Assembly (NCBI GenBank): GCA_940671915.1
Contig: CALNVZ010000649.1
Span: 6,728,246-6,792,245 of the forward strand
Origin: Paracentrotus lividus
Taxonomy: Eukaryota > Echinodermata > Echinoidea > Camarodonta > Echinidae
Length of the DNA: 64,000 nt
Direction of reading: 5' to 3'
In this document: positions 1-10,567 of the stretch, one piece after another
How positions within the stretch are numbered: the stretch's first letter is position 1
Layout: every line of letters starts with the position of its first letter
Notes under the pieces: model-generated
The model's input: only the letters and a program-made list of their open reading frames with translations
The model's database searches: none
Told to the model about the DNA's origin: nothing
Position numbers and translations under genes: made by a program

Positions 1-700
1 TATCACCATAGGAAGAGGATCTGAGTAGATTTTGGAGTATGTAGGTCAAAGGTCAAAGATCACAGAGGTCAAAATGTGAAATTTCATGTATTTGGTTCAT
101 TATCGCGATATCTCAAGAACTATTTGAAATATCAACTTGAAACTTGTGGATAGTAACTATCACCATAGGAAGAGGATCTGATTAGATTTTGGAGTATGTA
201 GGTCAAAGGTCATGGGTCACAAAGGTCAAAATGTGAAATTTCATGTATTTGGTTCATTATCACGATATCTCAAGAACTGTTTGAGACATCAACTTAAAAC
301 TTGTGGATAGTAACTATCACCATAGGAAGAGGATCTGATTAGATTTTGGAGTATGTAGGTCAAAGGTCAAGGGTCACAGAGGTCAAAATATGAAATTTCA
401 TGTATTGAGTTATCGCGATATCTCAAGAAGCATTTGAGATATCAACTTCAAACGTGGGGGTAGTATGTTTCACCAAAGGGAGATGATCTGATTAGATTTT
501 GGAGTATGTAGGTCAAAGGTCAAGTGCCAAATGGGTCAAAGTGTATAATTTCATGTATTGAGTTCGTCATGGCGATATCTCTAGAACCAGTTGAGATATG
601 AGCTTCAAACTTAAGGGTAGTAATATCACCATAGAAAGATAAGATCATAAGATTATGGATTATATCAAAGGTCAAGAGTCACAAAGGTAAAAATTTTGGA
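1..700. repeat. 157-bp tandem repeat with AGGTCA direct repeats
   Basis: Units begin with TATCACCATAGGAAGAGG at 1, 158 and 315, with diverged units at about 466 and 623, so the period is about 157 bp over 4.4 units. Each unit carries AGGTCAAAGGTCA or a close variant (a DR1 arrangement), then a further GGTCA half site and the phrase TATCGCGATATCTCAAGAAC. The array probably continues off the left edge. The first three units are nearly identical and the last two are degraded. Confidence 0.9.
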
Positions 701-1260
701 GGGAAAGAAGGAAACGGGAGAATGTATATTTCTGATCTGACAACGGCGGAGGCATATATTTCGACCGCGCGCGGTCGAGGATTCATCTTGTTCTGAATGT
801 ATTGAAGACATTGTGATAAAAAAATGTCGATATTGAGATTTTAATAGAGCTATTATTCAATATTATTATTCAAGGGAACTATTTTGTATCGAGTAGAAGT
901 TACCAAAAATGGGGACTTAATACTGTTTCTGTATAGCATACACTCTTTATATATATATATATGTCATTATTTACTACAGGCTTGTTTGTAAAATGATTGT
1001 GAGTACTACTATTGTTAAATATGTTATATGCTGTGCGGAAAAGCCCTAATCCATTTGCCAAGAATATTTGGATTTAATGATTGAACTGAATTGAATTTAT
1101 CATTATTTCATTTCCATTCATTTCCAACACAATAAACATTCTTGCAAATTAGAATTTCAAATTTGTTTACAGAAAATATATCATACATATTATTGATATA
1201 AATTTTAATTAGGCAAAGGAAGCCTATAGCATAAACACATGGTTACAGCATGTTAGGCTG

Positions 1261-1530
1261 AACTTAAGGTTCGTTGGGCCGGAGGTTCGATTCACTGAAA
1301 ACTAAATGATAATCATTCATCTAAAATTGAAATAGGGTTCATTATTCCGAAAATGAAATAGGGGTTTATTGATCCGAAAATGGCGTAGGGTCCGTTATTG
1401 CGGAAATATAATTAGATTAATTCATCTTAATAAATAAATTGGGGCTCGATAATCTGAAACTGAATGAGTTCTTGAGAATCTGAGAATGAACCGTTATGTC
1501 AATTTCGGAAGAGAGAACCCTGTACTCATG
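1261..1530. repeat. Interspersed phrase: GTTCGTTAATCCGAAAATGAA family
   Basis: An irregular array of phrases such as TTCATTATTCCGAAAATGAA, spaced about 25-35 bp. It recurs at 9240-9480, 21110-21330, 30170-30420, 43530-43680 and 44640-44890, so it is a dispersed minisatellite-like family. No coding potential is seen. Confidence 0.7.
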
Positions 1531-1742
1531 AAGATGGATGAATGAACGTTATTTCATTCCATGAGAATGAAACATTCGAAACAACGATTACTCCCACAAT
1601 AGCATCACGATATTCTGGGGAAAAACGAATTCAGACGAATATAGGAAAACGAGGCCTACATTTAAAAAAAAATAATAAAAATAACGATTCGGAATCCTGA
1701 TCCTATTTTATCTTCGTCCGAACGAACTATCATAACAACGAC

Positions 1743-1904
1743 CTGGCGCCGTAACACAAAGGTTTGCGATCAATTGCAATTTTGAAAGAAGCATTTTGAT
1801 TGGTCACTGACCAGTCATTTGAACAAAAATTGCATGCAACAATGATTGTGATTGGCTATTGCAACTTTGCGATTGATCGCAAACCTTTGTGTTACGGCGC
1901 CCAG
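1743..1904. mobile_element. Palindromic MITE, CTGGCGCC termini
   Basis: About 160 bp with inverted ends CTGGCGCCGTAACACAAAGG and the reverse complement before 1904. The arms extend inward about 38 bp. Copy B has the unfilled site at about 21626-21636, reading GACCAGGATA. Flanking trinucleotides are CTG on the left and CAG on the right. Superfamily is not assigned. Confidence 0.85.
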
Positions 1905-2686
1905 GATAAGTAGTGTGCCCTTCAACATTTAAAATGTTATGTACTTTTAATAGTTACAAGAGACTGGATTTGATAAGGTGGAAATCATAAATTTGGTTTG
2001 TTTCATTCAATATTTGAAGATCTCATGGAACACTTATAGATGTATATAAACCATTGCAAATATGGGTTCATAATTACATGTATATCGCTTTCTTATTTAG
2101 ATATAGCATCTCTCTTACGATTTTTTTTTTTTTTATTAAAAGGACCGTAGTATTCTGACACTTATTCACTTATTGCATATATGAGAATATTTCAATTAAA
2201 CTTAAGCAGGTCGAAACTCTTCCTTGTCTGATCTCGTATTCAAAGTCTTTGGGAAAATGTTTGGGCGATTTTGATTGACTGACATTTTATTGGTTGGTCC
2301 AATAATTGATTGAATGGTAAATTATGCTGTTGTTTGTGAGGAAATTATGTTATTTATTTTTTTAATTTTTATTAATTTTGTTAACTTTTTTTTTAATCAG
2401 TTGAATCCCTAACATTATAACCTGAAAAGATCAACAATTTAATAACCATGCAATTGTAACCCAATTTCCCCATAAAAAAAATAAATGTCCTGCCCACCCC
2501 CTCCCCCTCCCCATTAATGCCATTGGGGTCATGGCCATTTTCGAACCCAAAGTCAAAGACTGCAACTAACCCAAGACAAGGTATTGATGTTTAGGTGGTT
2601 TTTATTCTCTCTCTTCAATTTTTAAAGTTATTTACAGCTATACACGCACACCGCTGGAATTTGGGCATCACCAGTCGACTGGTAAA
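1905..2686. other. Copy A gene-free flank
   Basis: AT-rich sequence matched almost base for base in copy B (about 21637-22500). It has short T runs and a C-rich stretch near 2490-2510. No gene or TIR element is seen. Confidence 0.6.
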
Positions 2687-2951
2687 TAAATAATAATATT
2701 AATTCTTATATAGCGCATTATACCTTTGAAAAAGGTCTCAATGTGCTTTCATGAGAAAAGAGGAAGAGAAAGAGAGAGAAAAAGCAGAAAGGATCAAAAA
2801 CCATGTTTAACAATTAAAAAGATAACTCTTCAGACATGTCAGATAAGATTTGAATCTTCCAACCGTTTCAGCATTCCTTACATTTTCTGCAATGTTATTC
2901 CACAATTCTGGGGCAGCAAATTCAAAACTCCGTTTACCATACCACTCTTTA
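2687..2951 (-). mobile_element. 5'-truncated LINE 3' end
   Basis: Read on the minus strand, the sequence encodes a C-terminal tail containing SFEFAAPELWNNIAENV and GRFKSYLTCLKSYLF, then a stop. That matches the conserved end of many non-LTR retrotransposon ORF2 proteins (AAPxLWNxLPxxxR..FKxxLKxxLF). A short 3' UTR ends in an ATTATTATTTATTT-like tail. Copy B lacks it (about 22500), so it inserted after the duplication. Clade is uncertain, CR1/L2-like at best. Confidence 0.8.
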
Positions 2952-2994
2952 TAAAAGAGTCGGAAAGGTAGTTCTGTTGTGATGGCCTAATAAT

Positions 2995-3320
2995 AGCAAT
3001 GAATAGCGCCGTCCGGAGGCTGATCGGTTTTTAACCGCCTACCAGTGAGCGACAGAACTCCCGGCGGCGAACGCTCGGCAGCTGCAGCAAATCTTCTAAC
3101 GCCTCCCTTTCTAAATCGCTCATCAGCGATCGTTCCATTATTACATCAGTGCCCGGGGTGCATGCCCGGGCATCTAGCGTATTTTAGACCGTGAGTGAAA
3201 AAAAGAGTTGCACTACAACATCATTCGTAATAAGAATTAACATTCACAATATCGGTTTTTTGTTAACAATATTTCAAGGTGTTATCAGTTTTTCTGACTA
3301 ATTCAGGTACAGCCACTGAA
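2995..3320. other. Conserved upstream block of KCTD-like units
   Basis: Relatively GC-rich block shared with 23520-23915. Part of it (the phrase GGGCATC-AGCGTATTTT) also occurs at about 50650-50675, upstream of the fourth paralogue. It is therefore part of the ancestral KCTD unit. It could hold promoter or 5' exon sequence, but no signal is decisive. Confidence 0.5.
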
Positions 3321-4088
3321 AGCGGTGGATCCCGGATTTGGAAATATGTGATACGTCTTGTCGAAATGAGAGAGAAGTCGCAGATCAAAGATCCGAGTAA
3401 ATCGACAAACTAATAAAAAACTCAAAATTTTGAGGAAATTGTTTTTTTTTAAATTTCTGGTTCTACCATGCTTCATCTTTGCTCTGTTAAAAAAATGAGT
3501 GAAAATGATAACGGAAAAGTGGTAAAAAAGCAGTTTTTTCGGCGAGTGTTTTTTTCGGTCATAATTTTTCCCGGACATACAAAGCGCACGCTCCACGCTC
3601 ATTTCCCTCTCCGTTTACTCCCGCCACTTAGCAACGCATGACTTTGTTTATTGGACGTTCACGGTCATGTGATGTGTGATTTCAACTGGCTTTTTGTTTC
3701 GTTTTTGTGAGCGAATAGCGAACTAAACTCTCTTTAGCTGCACTCAGAAATTTTGCGTGCGATGCCACACCTGCTTGTGAATAAGCTGTTTCATCCGGAT
3801 AGCGGAGCACGCAAACGAATGTCATATCTAACAATCGGGTGGGGGAGAGGGGGGGGGGGGTTATGTGGGAAAAGCTACTTATTGCTTGACTTAGCTATCT
3901 GGATCCAAATGAATGTTAATTCAGCATTTATTTTAGGGGCCGCGATATCTGTTGTCCTGATGGGAAATTAAACCTCCCTATAAAAAATTTGGTTCATCAG
4001 CATGATCAGGGAAACATAGAGCATACAAAGAGGTGACGTGATAATACTTCTGATACAAGTATTTAGGTTAAAGTCTTAAGACGCGTTA

Positions 4089-4314
4089 TGCGGCGGTCAC
4101 AACTCGTCGTAGGCTACGGGGCACGTGCCATCGACGTAGCCTGCGTTGCATGTGCAATGCACGCACAGGTCCTAATTCGACTTCTGCGATTCCTGCATTC
4201 TATAGTAAGGGTATTGTAAAACTTTCTGCACGTCGTACATGCATTGTACCTGCGAGGTACCTCCGCTGCACGAATTTTCTACGAAATCCATCGTAGGGAG
4301 TTGCACGTCGAAGG
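4089..4314 (+). mobile_element. Partial TGCGGCGGTCACA MITE
   Basis: The left end TGCGGCGGTCACAACTCG follows TTA. The body matches the full-length copies at 15326-15575 and 18292-18542. The right terminus is missing: homology stops after CACGTCGAAGG. Confidence 0.85.
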
Positions 4315-4439
4315 CATAAGAGATGCTAATTTAAAATTGAAAAAATATGGTTTTAAATGTGTTGATATTGCATTATGTGGAACCAATGAGCTAAGGGGGG
4401 GGGGGGGGAGTGGCAAATCAAATGAATCTAGTTTATAAC

Positions 4440-4680
4440 TGCGGCTGGTATCTCACTTTTCGGGAACTACTTTGAAACAACTTTAAGACGGCTTAGAAAC
4501 AAGTTTGAGACGGGTTGTTGAGACGTCGCGGAGACGTCTCCGAGACGTTTCATGAATCGCCGATACTAATTTGAGGACATTTCTCTGAAACTGCTTTGAA
4601 ACAGATTTTGAAAATTGTCGTGGAGACATCTCGGAGACTTCTCCTCGACAGAATAAAGACGAATAAACGTTATCCGTCGC
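4440..4680. repeat. GAGACGTCTCCGAGACG-rich stretch
   Basis: Short imperfect repeats of GAGACG/CGTCTC units on both strands, inside the 3347-5482 element. It resembles the motif-filled arms of other elements in this window. No gene is seen. Confidence 0.45.
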
Positions 4681-5699
4681 GAAAAATCGTTCCTTTGCGA
4701 AGACGTCTCCGCTATTTTTGTAAACAAATTTTTAAGCTACCTAGCCACTCATAAAACGTGATCAGAGAAATTCTAAATACATTCGTGAGGCGCAAATAAT
4801 TTATTAAAACATTTTTGGAGGCTTATCTCTATCATATACTTATTCAAATTGACATTCAAAGAACGCACGCAAACATCGGAATAAAACCCCTAAAAGTGTT
4901 TAAAATAGTTTTGTTTCTAACTAATTTAGCGCCAGGATTGGTAAACACTTTTCTTAAAAGAGCGGACTTTTCTTAAACAATTAGAAAGAGCATGACGTTT
5001 TTATTTATTTGACAAAGATATAAAACAACTAACCAAATTCAGCTTCTTTTTTTTGAGAAAGATTGAATGTTATTTAGACAACATCGCCGTTGTTTCCGCT
5101 TGCTGCGCTTGCCTCGATCATGCGTGATGGACGAGTATTGTTCTCTGTTTACCTGAATGCAGCCTCCTCATTGGTCAATCGTTTCACCTTTGTAACAATT
5201 GGTTGCTAGGGCATTTCGGTGAGTACAGAGGTGACAATAATGTTCTTATTTTTCTGGCGCGGAGTCAAACGGAAGTCAAACTTCGCAGACGTTTTTCTCT
5301 TGATTTTGATTTCCAAGAGCACAATTCTCCTCGCGTTCAGCGGCTAATATCTCCACTTCTATTTACTCTTTACAGTCGGGTTATATATCAAATTCAAGGC
5401 AATGAATCAGGGATCAATAATATCAAATAAAATGGATTTCAAAAATTGAGACTAGTCTCTCATTTCGACTTGACGCATCACATATTTGTTTTTACATGTA
5501 TGTTCTGCTATATGCGTTATTCTCAAATAAAAGATGAGGTGTGCGCCCCTTTCGCCTCCGCCTGGATCGGCAACTGGAATACACGCCACAATTCACCTCA
5601 TAAGACTATGCAACAAAATTGCGAGGCGTCCGCGGTCCGTCCACAATTTTTAAGATGCTTCTCTTTTGTCTATATCTGCTTCACATGAAGTCGCTTTGT

Positions 5700-6286
5700 T
5701 TTGTTTTTTTTAGCTTATTGATTTATATTTTTACATAACGAAGATATGGAAAAATAATGTACTGAAAAATCATTTACATGTCTTATCTCTCCAATGTCAA
5801 AACGTTATCACCCAGACTATTTACTTTGTTCTGCTCAACAGAACGCAAAGTTCATTTAAACTCATGTTGTTGTTGTTGTTTGGTAAATTGACTATTTTTA
5901 CCACCGAAATTTCGTTTGATCCTTTTGGCATCGTCCCAGGTTTAGCTTTAATCAAGGTTTTGGTTCTTCTTCATTTTTTTTTTCGGTGAACATAGACAAT
6001 AACATAGAAAATAGCATACTTTAATAAGTGACCATGGTAATGTATTACCATTTGACGTTTAAAATAATTGTGGTCACGTCAAATATAGAGGGCAGGTTTG
6101 AGAGACAAAAATGGCGAGGAGGAAAAGAAAATTAATTAATTGACATCTCTAAAGGCTATCAAGTACTTTGAGACTGCATACACGACGGGGTTCCTCCCAC
6201 TATACCACCCACTGTGACGCATCACTTGGGCTTTGTCACATTTGCAAATAAATCTTTTGATTTCTAACAGCAAGTTCATAGCAACG
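5700..6286 (+). promoter_or_regulatory. Conserved 5' block of KCTD-like gene 1
   Basis: Matches 24160-24757 almost perfectly, and its 3' part matches 51190-51451 at lower identity (shared phrases AAAGGCTATCAAGTACT and GGGGTTCCTCCCACT). It ends in TTTGATTTCTAACAG, a polypyrimidine tract plus AG that looks like a 3' splice site at 6270/6271. The ATG at 6287 lies 16 nt beyond it. The block therefore probably contains an upstream non-coding exon, an intron and promoter sequence. Only the acceptor is visible with some confidence. Confidence 0.55.
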
Positions 6287-7219
6287 ATGGATTCCTCCAA
6301 TGATTCTGGAATTGTTGGTCTGAATGTTGGTGGAAAGATCTACAAAACATCTCGTGCCACCCTGACACGGTACCCAGACAGCTTCTTTTCTCGTTTGTTG
6401 GAAGGTAGCGTCCCGTCGGCCAAAGATGACCAAGGAAATTATTTCATCGACCGAGATGGGGAGATATTTCGCCATGTCTTGAATTATTTGAGGAATGGAG
6501 AACTTCTGTTATCTGATACGTTTAGCGATTTTCGTTTGCTTGAGCGCGAAGCAGACTTTTTCTTGCTCGATGAACTCAAAGTGGCTCTAACTAAACCTGA
6601 AACCATTGGTATAGTTGACAAGAGCAGCGGGAAAACGTACAAGATAAGTCGAGAATCTTTAATGAGAGAACAAGATTCTTATTTTGCCAAGGTGTTGAAT
6701 GGTGGCGTAGAGGGTCTAGTTCTTAATACCCCTGTCCTTAGAAACTTCGTGATTGCCAATGATCATAGTGGGCTTGGGTTTCAACAACTTCTGCAGTTTC
6801 TTAAACTTGGTGGCATTTTCAGCGATCTAACTGATAATAGTTCAGTAAGATATCTTGAAGAGAAGGCTAAACAATTTGGGCTTAGAGTTCTTTCAGATCA
6901 GATTATTTTGATACGAAATCAATTACCTGCAGTAACTATATACCTCTGGCTGAATGGTCACTGCATCCTGTACATGAACTCAACACGTGTTACTCAAGGA
7001 AATATTGATAGCATGGTCCAAGAGATATGCCTAAATTACGTGAGGTTAAGAAGCGCCAATGGGTCCGTCGTTGCTGGACTGGTAGATGCACAGAAAATTC
7101 CCCATGATGCATGTCGGGTGGACATAGAACACGTAATATCCTATTTTCACCAGCGTTTTAGAAGGCACTCTCCTCAGAAAGCGGCTGTTACCTCCTATTG
7201 CACCAAAATTGTTATTTAA
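6287..7219 (+). CDS. KCTD-like protein with tandem T1 domains (gene 1)
   Basis: Predicted 310 residues. Residues about 9-101 form a canonical BTB/T1 domain of the KCTD family: GLNVGGKIYKTSRATLTRYP, then YFIDRDGEIFRHVLNYLR and a LLEREADFFLLDEL helix. Residues about 107-207 repeat that order in diverged form (GKTYKISRESL, NFVIAND..FQQLLQFLKLGG, YLEEKAKQFGL), suggesting a second T1-like fold. Residues about 210-310 carry VAGLVDAQKIPHDA and VTSYCTK, conserved in all four paralogues. KCTD proteins generally oligomerise through T1 and often act as cullin-3 adaptors or bind other partners. Nothing here shows channel segments. The ATG at 6287 is preferred over an in-frame ATG at 6233 because a likely splice acceptor lies between them. 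An AATAAA is at 7459. The specific partner is unknown. Confidence 0.88.
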   Translation: MDSSNDSGIVGLNVGGKIYKTSRATLTRYPDSFFSRLLEGSVPSAKDDQGNYFIDRDGEIFRHVLNYLRNGELLLSDTFSDFRLLEREADFFLLDELKVALTKPETIGIVDKSSGKTYKISRESLMREQDSYFAKVLNGGVEGLVLNTPVLRNFVIANDHSGLGFQQLLQFLKLGGIFSDLTDNSSVRYLEEKAKQFGLRVLSDQIILIRNQLPAVTIYLWLNGHCILYMNSTRVTQGNIDSMVQEICLNYVRLRSANGSVVAGLVDAQKIPHDACRVDIEHVISYFHQRFRRHSPQKAAVTSYCTKIVI

Positions 7220-7773
7220 TATGAAACCCATTGAGCAACTAGACCGTCGTCTCTACAAGGCTTTCGTTGAGCCTAATGCTAGGAGATTAACAAATATTGG
7301 TGGGTGTTATAACCTTGATATATCCCAATACGGATAGATGCCAATGAATAGAGCGTACCTTCAAAGTGACATTACTTGATATACATTAATTTTGAAGATG
7401 GATAAATGACAGATCAGAACAAAGAAATCAGATTACGTGTGTAATTATATCAAGAGGAAATAAACAACTATTTCACTATTATACAGGGGATGCAAAAATA
7501 AATATTCTTGCTCGTTGAAAATCTGGTGAGAAAAATTGCACTGAATTTCAAACTGAATTGACTGGTAAACAAAATTTATATATGGCCTCTATTTTATCAC
7601 TTACATGACTAATGTGAAATTTCTGAGTGCATTTAGATATTGCAAGTTGTAATGTTCAAGTTAAATCAGCAATGCCCACAGATAAATTTAAATAGAGCTA
7701 TTATTCAATTATCTGATATAACTATTTTGCAACGACAAGAAGTTTCCTAAATGGTGATTTCATTTTGATTATA
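7220..7773. other. 3' flank of KCTD-like gene 1
   Basis: Likely 3' UTR to about 7480 (AATAAA at 7459-7464), then AT-rich spacer. Equivalent sequence follows gene 3 (29150-29690), and a diverged version follows gene 2 (20176-20500). Confidence 0.6.
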
Positions 7774-8769
7774 CACTGTCCGTCATAAAGGTGGAATATT
7801 TTTTTACCGCTATAGCGAAATGACTTTGCTCTGACTTTAATTTCTTGAATATGTGTGTCTCTGCTTTTACTTTTTGGGACCCTGGCTATATCTTGGACAT
7901 TCTCCCAACCATTCACGTGGACCTTTTTCCGAAAAGGTTTGGTCAACCCCCGTGATGCCCATTTTTGTCATTTCTTCTCATTTTGGGGCCCCTTTTTGTT
8001 TTCCCGGCCAATCAAGCCCCCCTCAGTCCTACCCCCAGGAAACGCGACTGAGGTGTACTATTTTATATTGTTCTTTAAGTTAAATCTAAATTTCTGGGGA
8101 CAGGCTTAGGTCTCTTGTCTAGGGGAGGGGTTGAAGTAAAAAACGAGATTGGTGAAAATTCAGAATATTTTATTCCATCTTTATGCTGAAAACAAAAGAA
8201 ATGAAAAACCACCTTTAACCCTTAAATATCATAATTTTCCCTTAATTTTTTTTTAGCCTTGATGACAAGGCTTTAAATAGTCATTATTGATAATATCTTA
8301 TTTAGATTTATGTTTGGTTGAGATTTTACAATACAATTTAGGGAAGATAGAAATTTCCATGGTGTAAAAATGAATAAAATGAATGTTGAACCCCAATCAA
8401 AATAAATTTTGACCCCTCCCCTAGACAAAAGAGTTGAGCCTGTAACCACAAATCTAAATTTAATTTAAAGAACAATAACAAATCTCTACCTCAGACGTGT
8501 TTTCTTGGGGTAGGACTGAGGGGGCCTTGGTGGGTCGCGTGAACAAAAAAGTGCCCCAAAAATGAGAAAAAATGACGAAAATGGCCATCTTCTGGGGGTG
8601 ACAAACTTTTTTGAAGAAAAATCCCCGGGAAGGGTTCAGGGAGCGTCCAAGATATACCCAGGATCCCAGAAAGTGAAAGCGGTGACAAACACATTCAAGA
8701 AATTAATAACGGAGCAACATAATGCCGTTTGAGCCAGAAAAAAATATTCCACCTTTATGACGAACAGTG
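7774..8769. mobile_element. Tc1/mariner-like non-autonomous TIR element, 996 bp
   Basis: Ends CACTGTCCGTCATAAAGGTG and the complement ending ACAGTG at 8769, each flanked by TA. Copy B has the exact empty site with one TA (about 29693). The arms are long inverted repeats of several hundred bases, so opposite-strand frames within them mirror each other and are not genes. No DDE/D transposase is visible. Confidence 0.9.
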
Positions 8770-8838
8770 TATGTATAGCATGTACTTTTCATATCATTAT
8801 AACGTAGACCCACTGACTTGTTTGCAAGTGGCTGTATT

Positions 8839-9002
8839 GCTGGAAAGAACACAGTGTCTGACATTGTGAAACACGATGTGAACCACAATGTGAACACACT
8901 TTGAACACAATATGAAATCATCTTTACACTGTTAAATTCGAGAGTTTTAACATAGTCGACTATGTGAACACACTGTGAACACACTGTGTTCATTCCAACA
9001 GG
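8839..9002. repeat. Foldback repeat with CACTGTG motifs
   Basis: About 165 bp with inverted ends GCTGGAAAGAACACAGTG and CACTGTGTTCATTCCAACAG. The interior repeats TGTGAACACA. The copy B equivalent is 29764-29927. Related sequences are at 36526-36580 and 40641-40806. Confidence 0.75.
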
Positions 9003-9900
9003 GTATGTAGGTCTTCATATATTGATGTCCGGTAAACCGAGCTCTGTAATGAATTTGTCAAACTTTATATGAATTGAATATATCCATACTACTAGGATAT
9101 CATTTTAATTGGATACAGGCATACTACTAGGATATCATTTATATAAATTCAGTAACAATATATATGTTCATACAAAGTCAAATTTGAAATCTATTAACAG
9201 AAAATATATCATGATTGTTAAACTAGCAAAGTATTTATATGTTATAAGTGCGAAGGTTCGTTAATGAAATGAGGGTCATTCATCAAAAAATGAAACTAGG
9301 TTTACTAATCTGAAAATGAAACAGAGTTCTTTAATGTGAAGATTTGATAAGATTCATTCATCTGAAAATGAATATGCTCTCGGTAATCTGATATGGGGCT
9401 GATATAGGGCTCCATTACGATCGGATTCCCTGAATTCATTCATTTCTGATTAACGATCAATTTTTATTTTCGGATGTATGAACCTTGTTTCATTTCCTAC
9501 CCTAGTCGAACTTTTGGAACAAGGAATCTATGGTCTTACCAACCATTTTTTTTCTCCATTTTCGGAGAAAAGAACCTTCACAATAGCGAACCCATTTCAT
9601 TTATGGTCAAATGAATCGAGTTGTAACCATTTGCTTATGTCACATACAGCTAGAAGAAAAGCAAAGTGTCAAGTTAATTGTGCTAGTTGCCCGCACAATA
9701 TGTAAGCACATTGTATATTTGTTTTTATTCCTAGATATCATGCAATCAATTAGTTTTATAAACCATTGTAAATATGGAAAGTTTAACACTAAGACCATTG
9801 TTTATTGGCTTATGGAATGTTCGCTTTGTCATAATTTAGGTAATCTTCTTATTCTTCTCGAGTCCTTTCTCCTATTCTTCTGTTTGATTCGTAATTAAAC
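9003..9900. other. AT-rich spacer with GTTCGTTAATCCGAAAATG family
   Basis: Holds the dispersed phrase array at 9240-9480 and otherwise AT-rich sequence shared with copy B. Small open frames here are not conserved in length between A and B and are not called. Confidence 0.6.
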
Positions 9901-10043
9901 CTGGGGGGCATTTCATCAAAGGACTTGTCAGATATTTTATCCGACAAATTTGCTCTCAGCCAATCAGATGCAAGCATTTCAGTAGCTTATAACAGCTTGT
10001 CGGATAAAACGTCCGACAAGTCCTTTGATGAAATGCCCCCCAG
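9901..10043. mobile_element. 143-bp palindromic MITE, GGGGGGCATTTCATCAAAGG ends
   Basis: Near-perfect inverted ends of about 28 bp with a short central loop. Copy B at about 30814 has the unfilled site AAACCTGATTAC. Flanking trinucleotides read CTG on the left and CAG on the right. No coding sequence. Confidence 0.9.
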
Positions 10044-10099
10044 ATTACATTTTAAAAAGTCATAGTATGCATTGTATATTATATTGATTCTTAGGGGAA

Positions 10100-10567
10100 T
10101 CCTAATTAGACTCTACCCATTAACTATTGAACGCAGGCGATCCCATTAGGCGAAAGAGAAGTAAGATCAGCTTGGGAGCAGGGGAAGGGGAGAAGAGGGC
10201 ATTGTAGAAGGTGACTCATGGTCTCCTCCGCTCCGCATTCGCATACTTGCCTTCCTTCGGTGTTGATGCCCCATTTGGCCATTAATACCTTGCAACGGCC
10301 AACTCCAGCCCGCAGGCGGTTCAAACAGAGCCAGAACGGCCAGGGTTCACGGGATCCTGATGGGAGGGACTCCTTGGGGCCGATGATGACATTGTGAGGC
10401 GCAGACTCAAGATGGGTTGACCAAAGGTCTAACCTACAGTTGTGGGGGCTCTGGTTGAGGGGCACGGTAGAGTGGAGAAAACTGTGCCTGGATCTCAAAC
10501 GCTTTGTCGTTGGCAAGGCATTGAAGAGAGGGTGAAGTGGATCATTTTCTTGTTTAATTAATGGCAC
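10100..10567 (-). mobile_element. LINE ORF2 C-terminal remnant (copy A)
   Basis: An open minus-strand frame of 147 codons (10567-10124) carries PWPFWLCLNRLRAGVGRCK and VCECGAEETMSHLLQCP. These match the LNRLRxGVGRxxxxxxKWG and CxCGxxxTxxHLLxC signatures at the C-terminus of several non-LTR retrotransposon proteins, including a zinc-binding C/H cluster. No reverse transcriptase domain remains. Because it is in both duplicon copies it predates the duplication. This copy stays open, while copy B has acquired a stop. Confidence 0.8.

Larger units (their letters stand above)
3347..5482. mobile_element. 2.1-kb TIR element, TGTGAT ends
   Basis: Terminal inverted repeats of about 26 bp: TGTGATACGTCTTGTCGAAA at the left and the matching complement ending GACGCATCACA at 5482. 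TA on each side fits a 2-bp target duplication. Copy B carries the uninterrupted site near 23940-23960. No transposase frame is seen, so it is non-autonomous. It contains a partial TWA-type MITE and a G run (3848-3860). Confidence 0.75.
3320..5569. repeat. GGATCC-ended short repeat, split by an insertion
   Basis: The two halves (3320-3346 and 5483-5569) equal the continuous repeat at 23917-24045 in copy B. The family has GGATCC-containing ends and a core with AAATATTCCGAG and a CGCCCC block. Other copies are at 35686-35832, 49564-49712 and 60447-60592. Confidence 0.7.

Noticed and set aside
6233-6286. Upstream in-frame ATG for KCTD-like gene 1 (and the equivalents at 24704 and 51425)
   Set aside because: A likely splice acceptor lies between these ATGs and the downstream MDSS/MDTS start, and gene 2 has no equivalent extension.
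6236-6475. Minus-strand open frames opposite the KCTD-like genes
   Set aside because: They are complements of the T1 coding region with no independent motif and recur only because the gene is duplicated.
7853-8694. Open frames on both strands in 7774-8769
   Set aside because: They mirror each other across the inverted arms of a non-coding TIR element.
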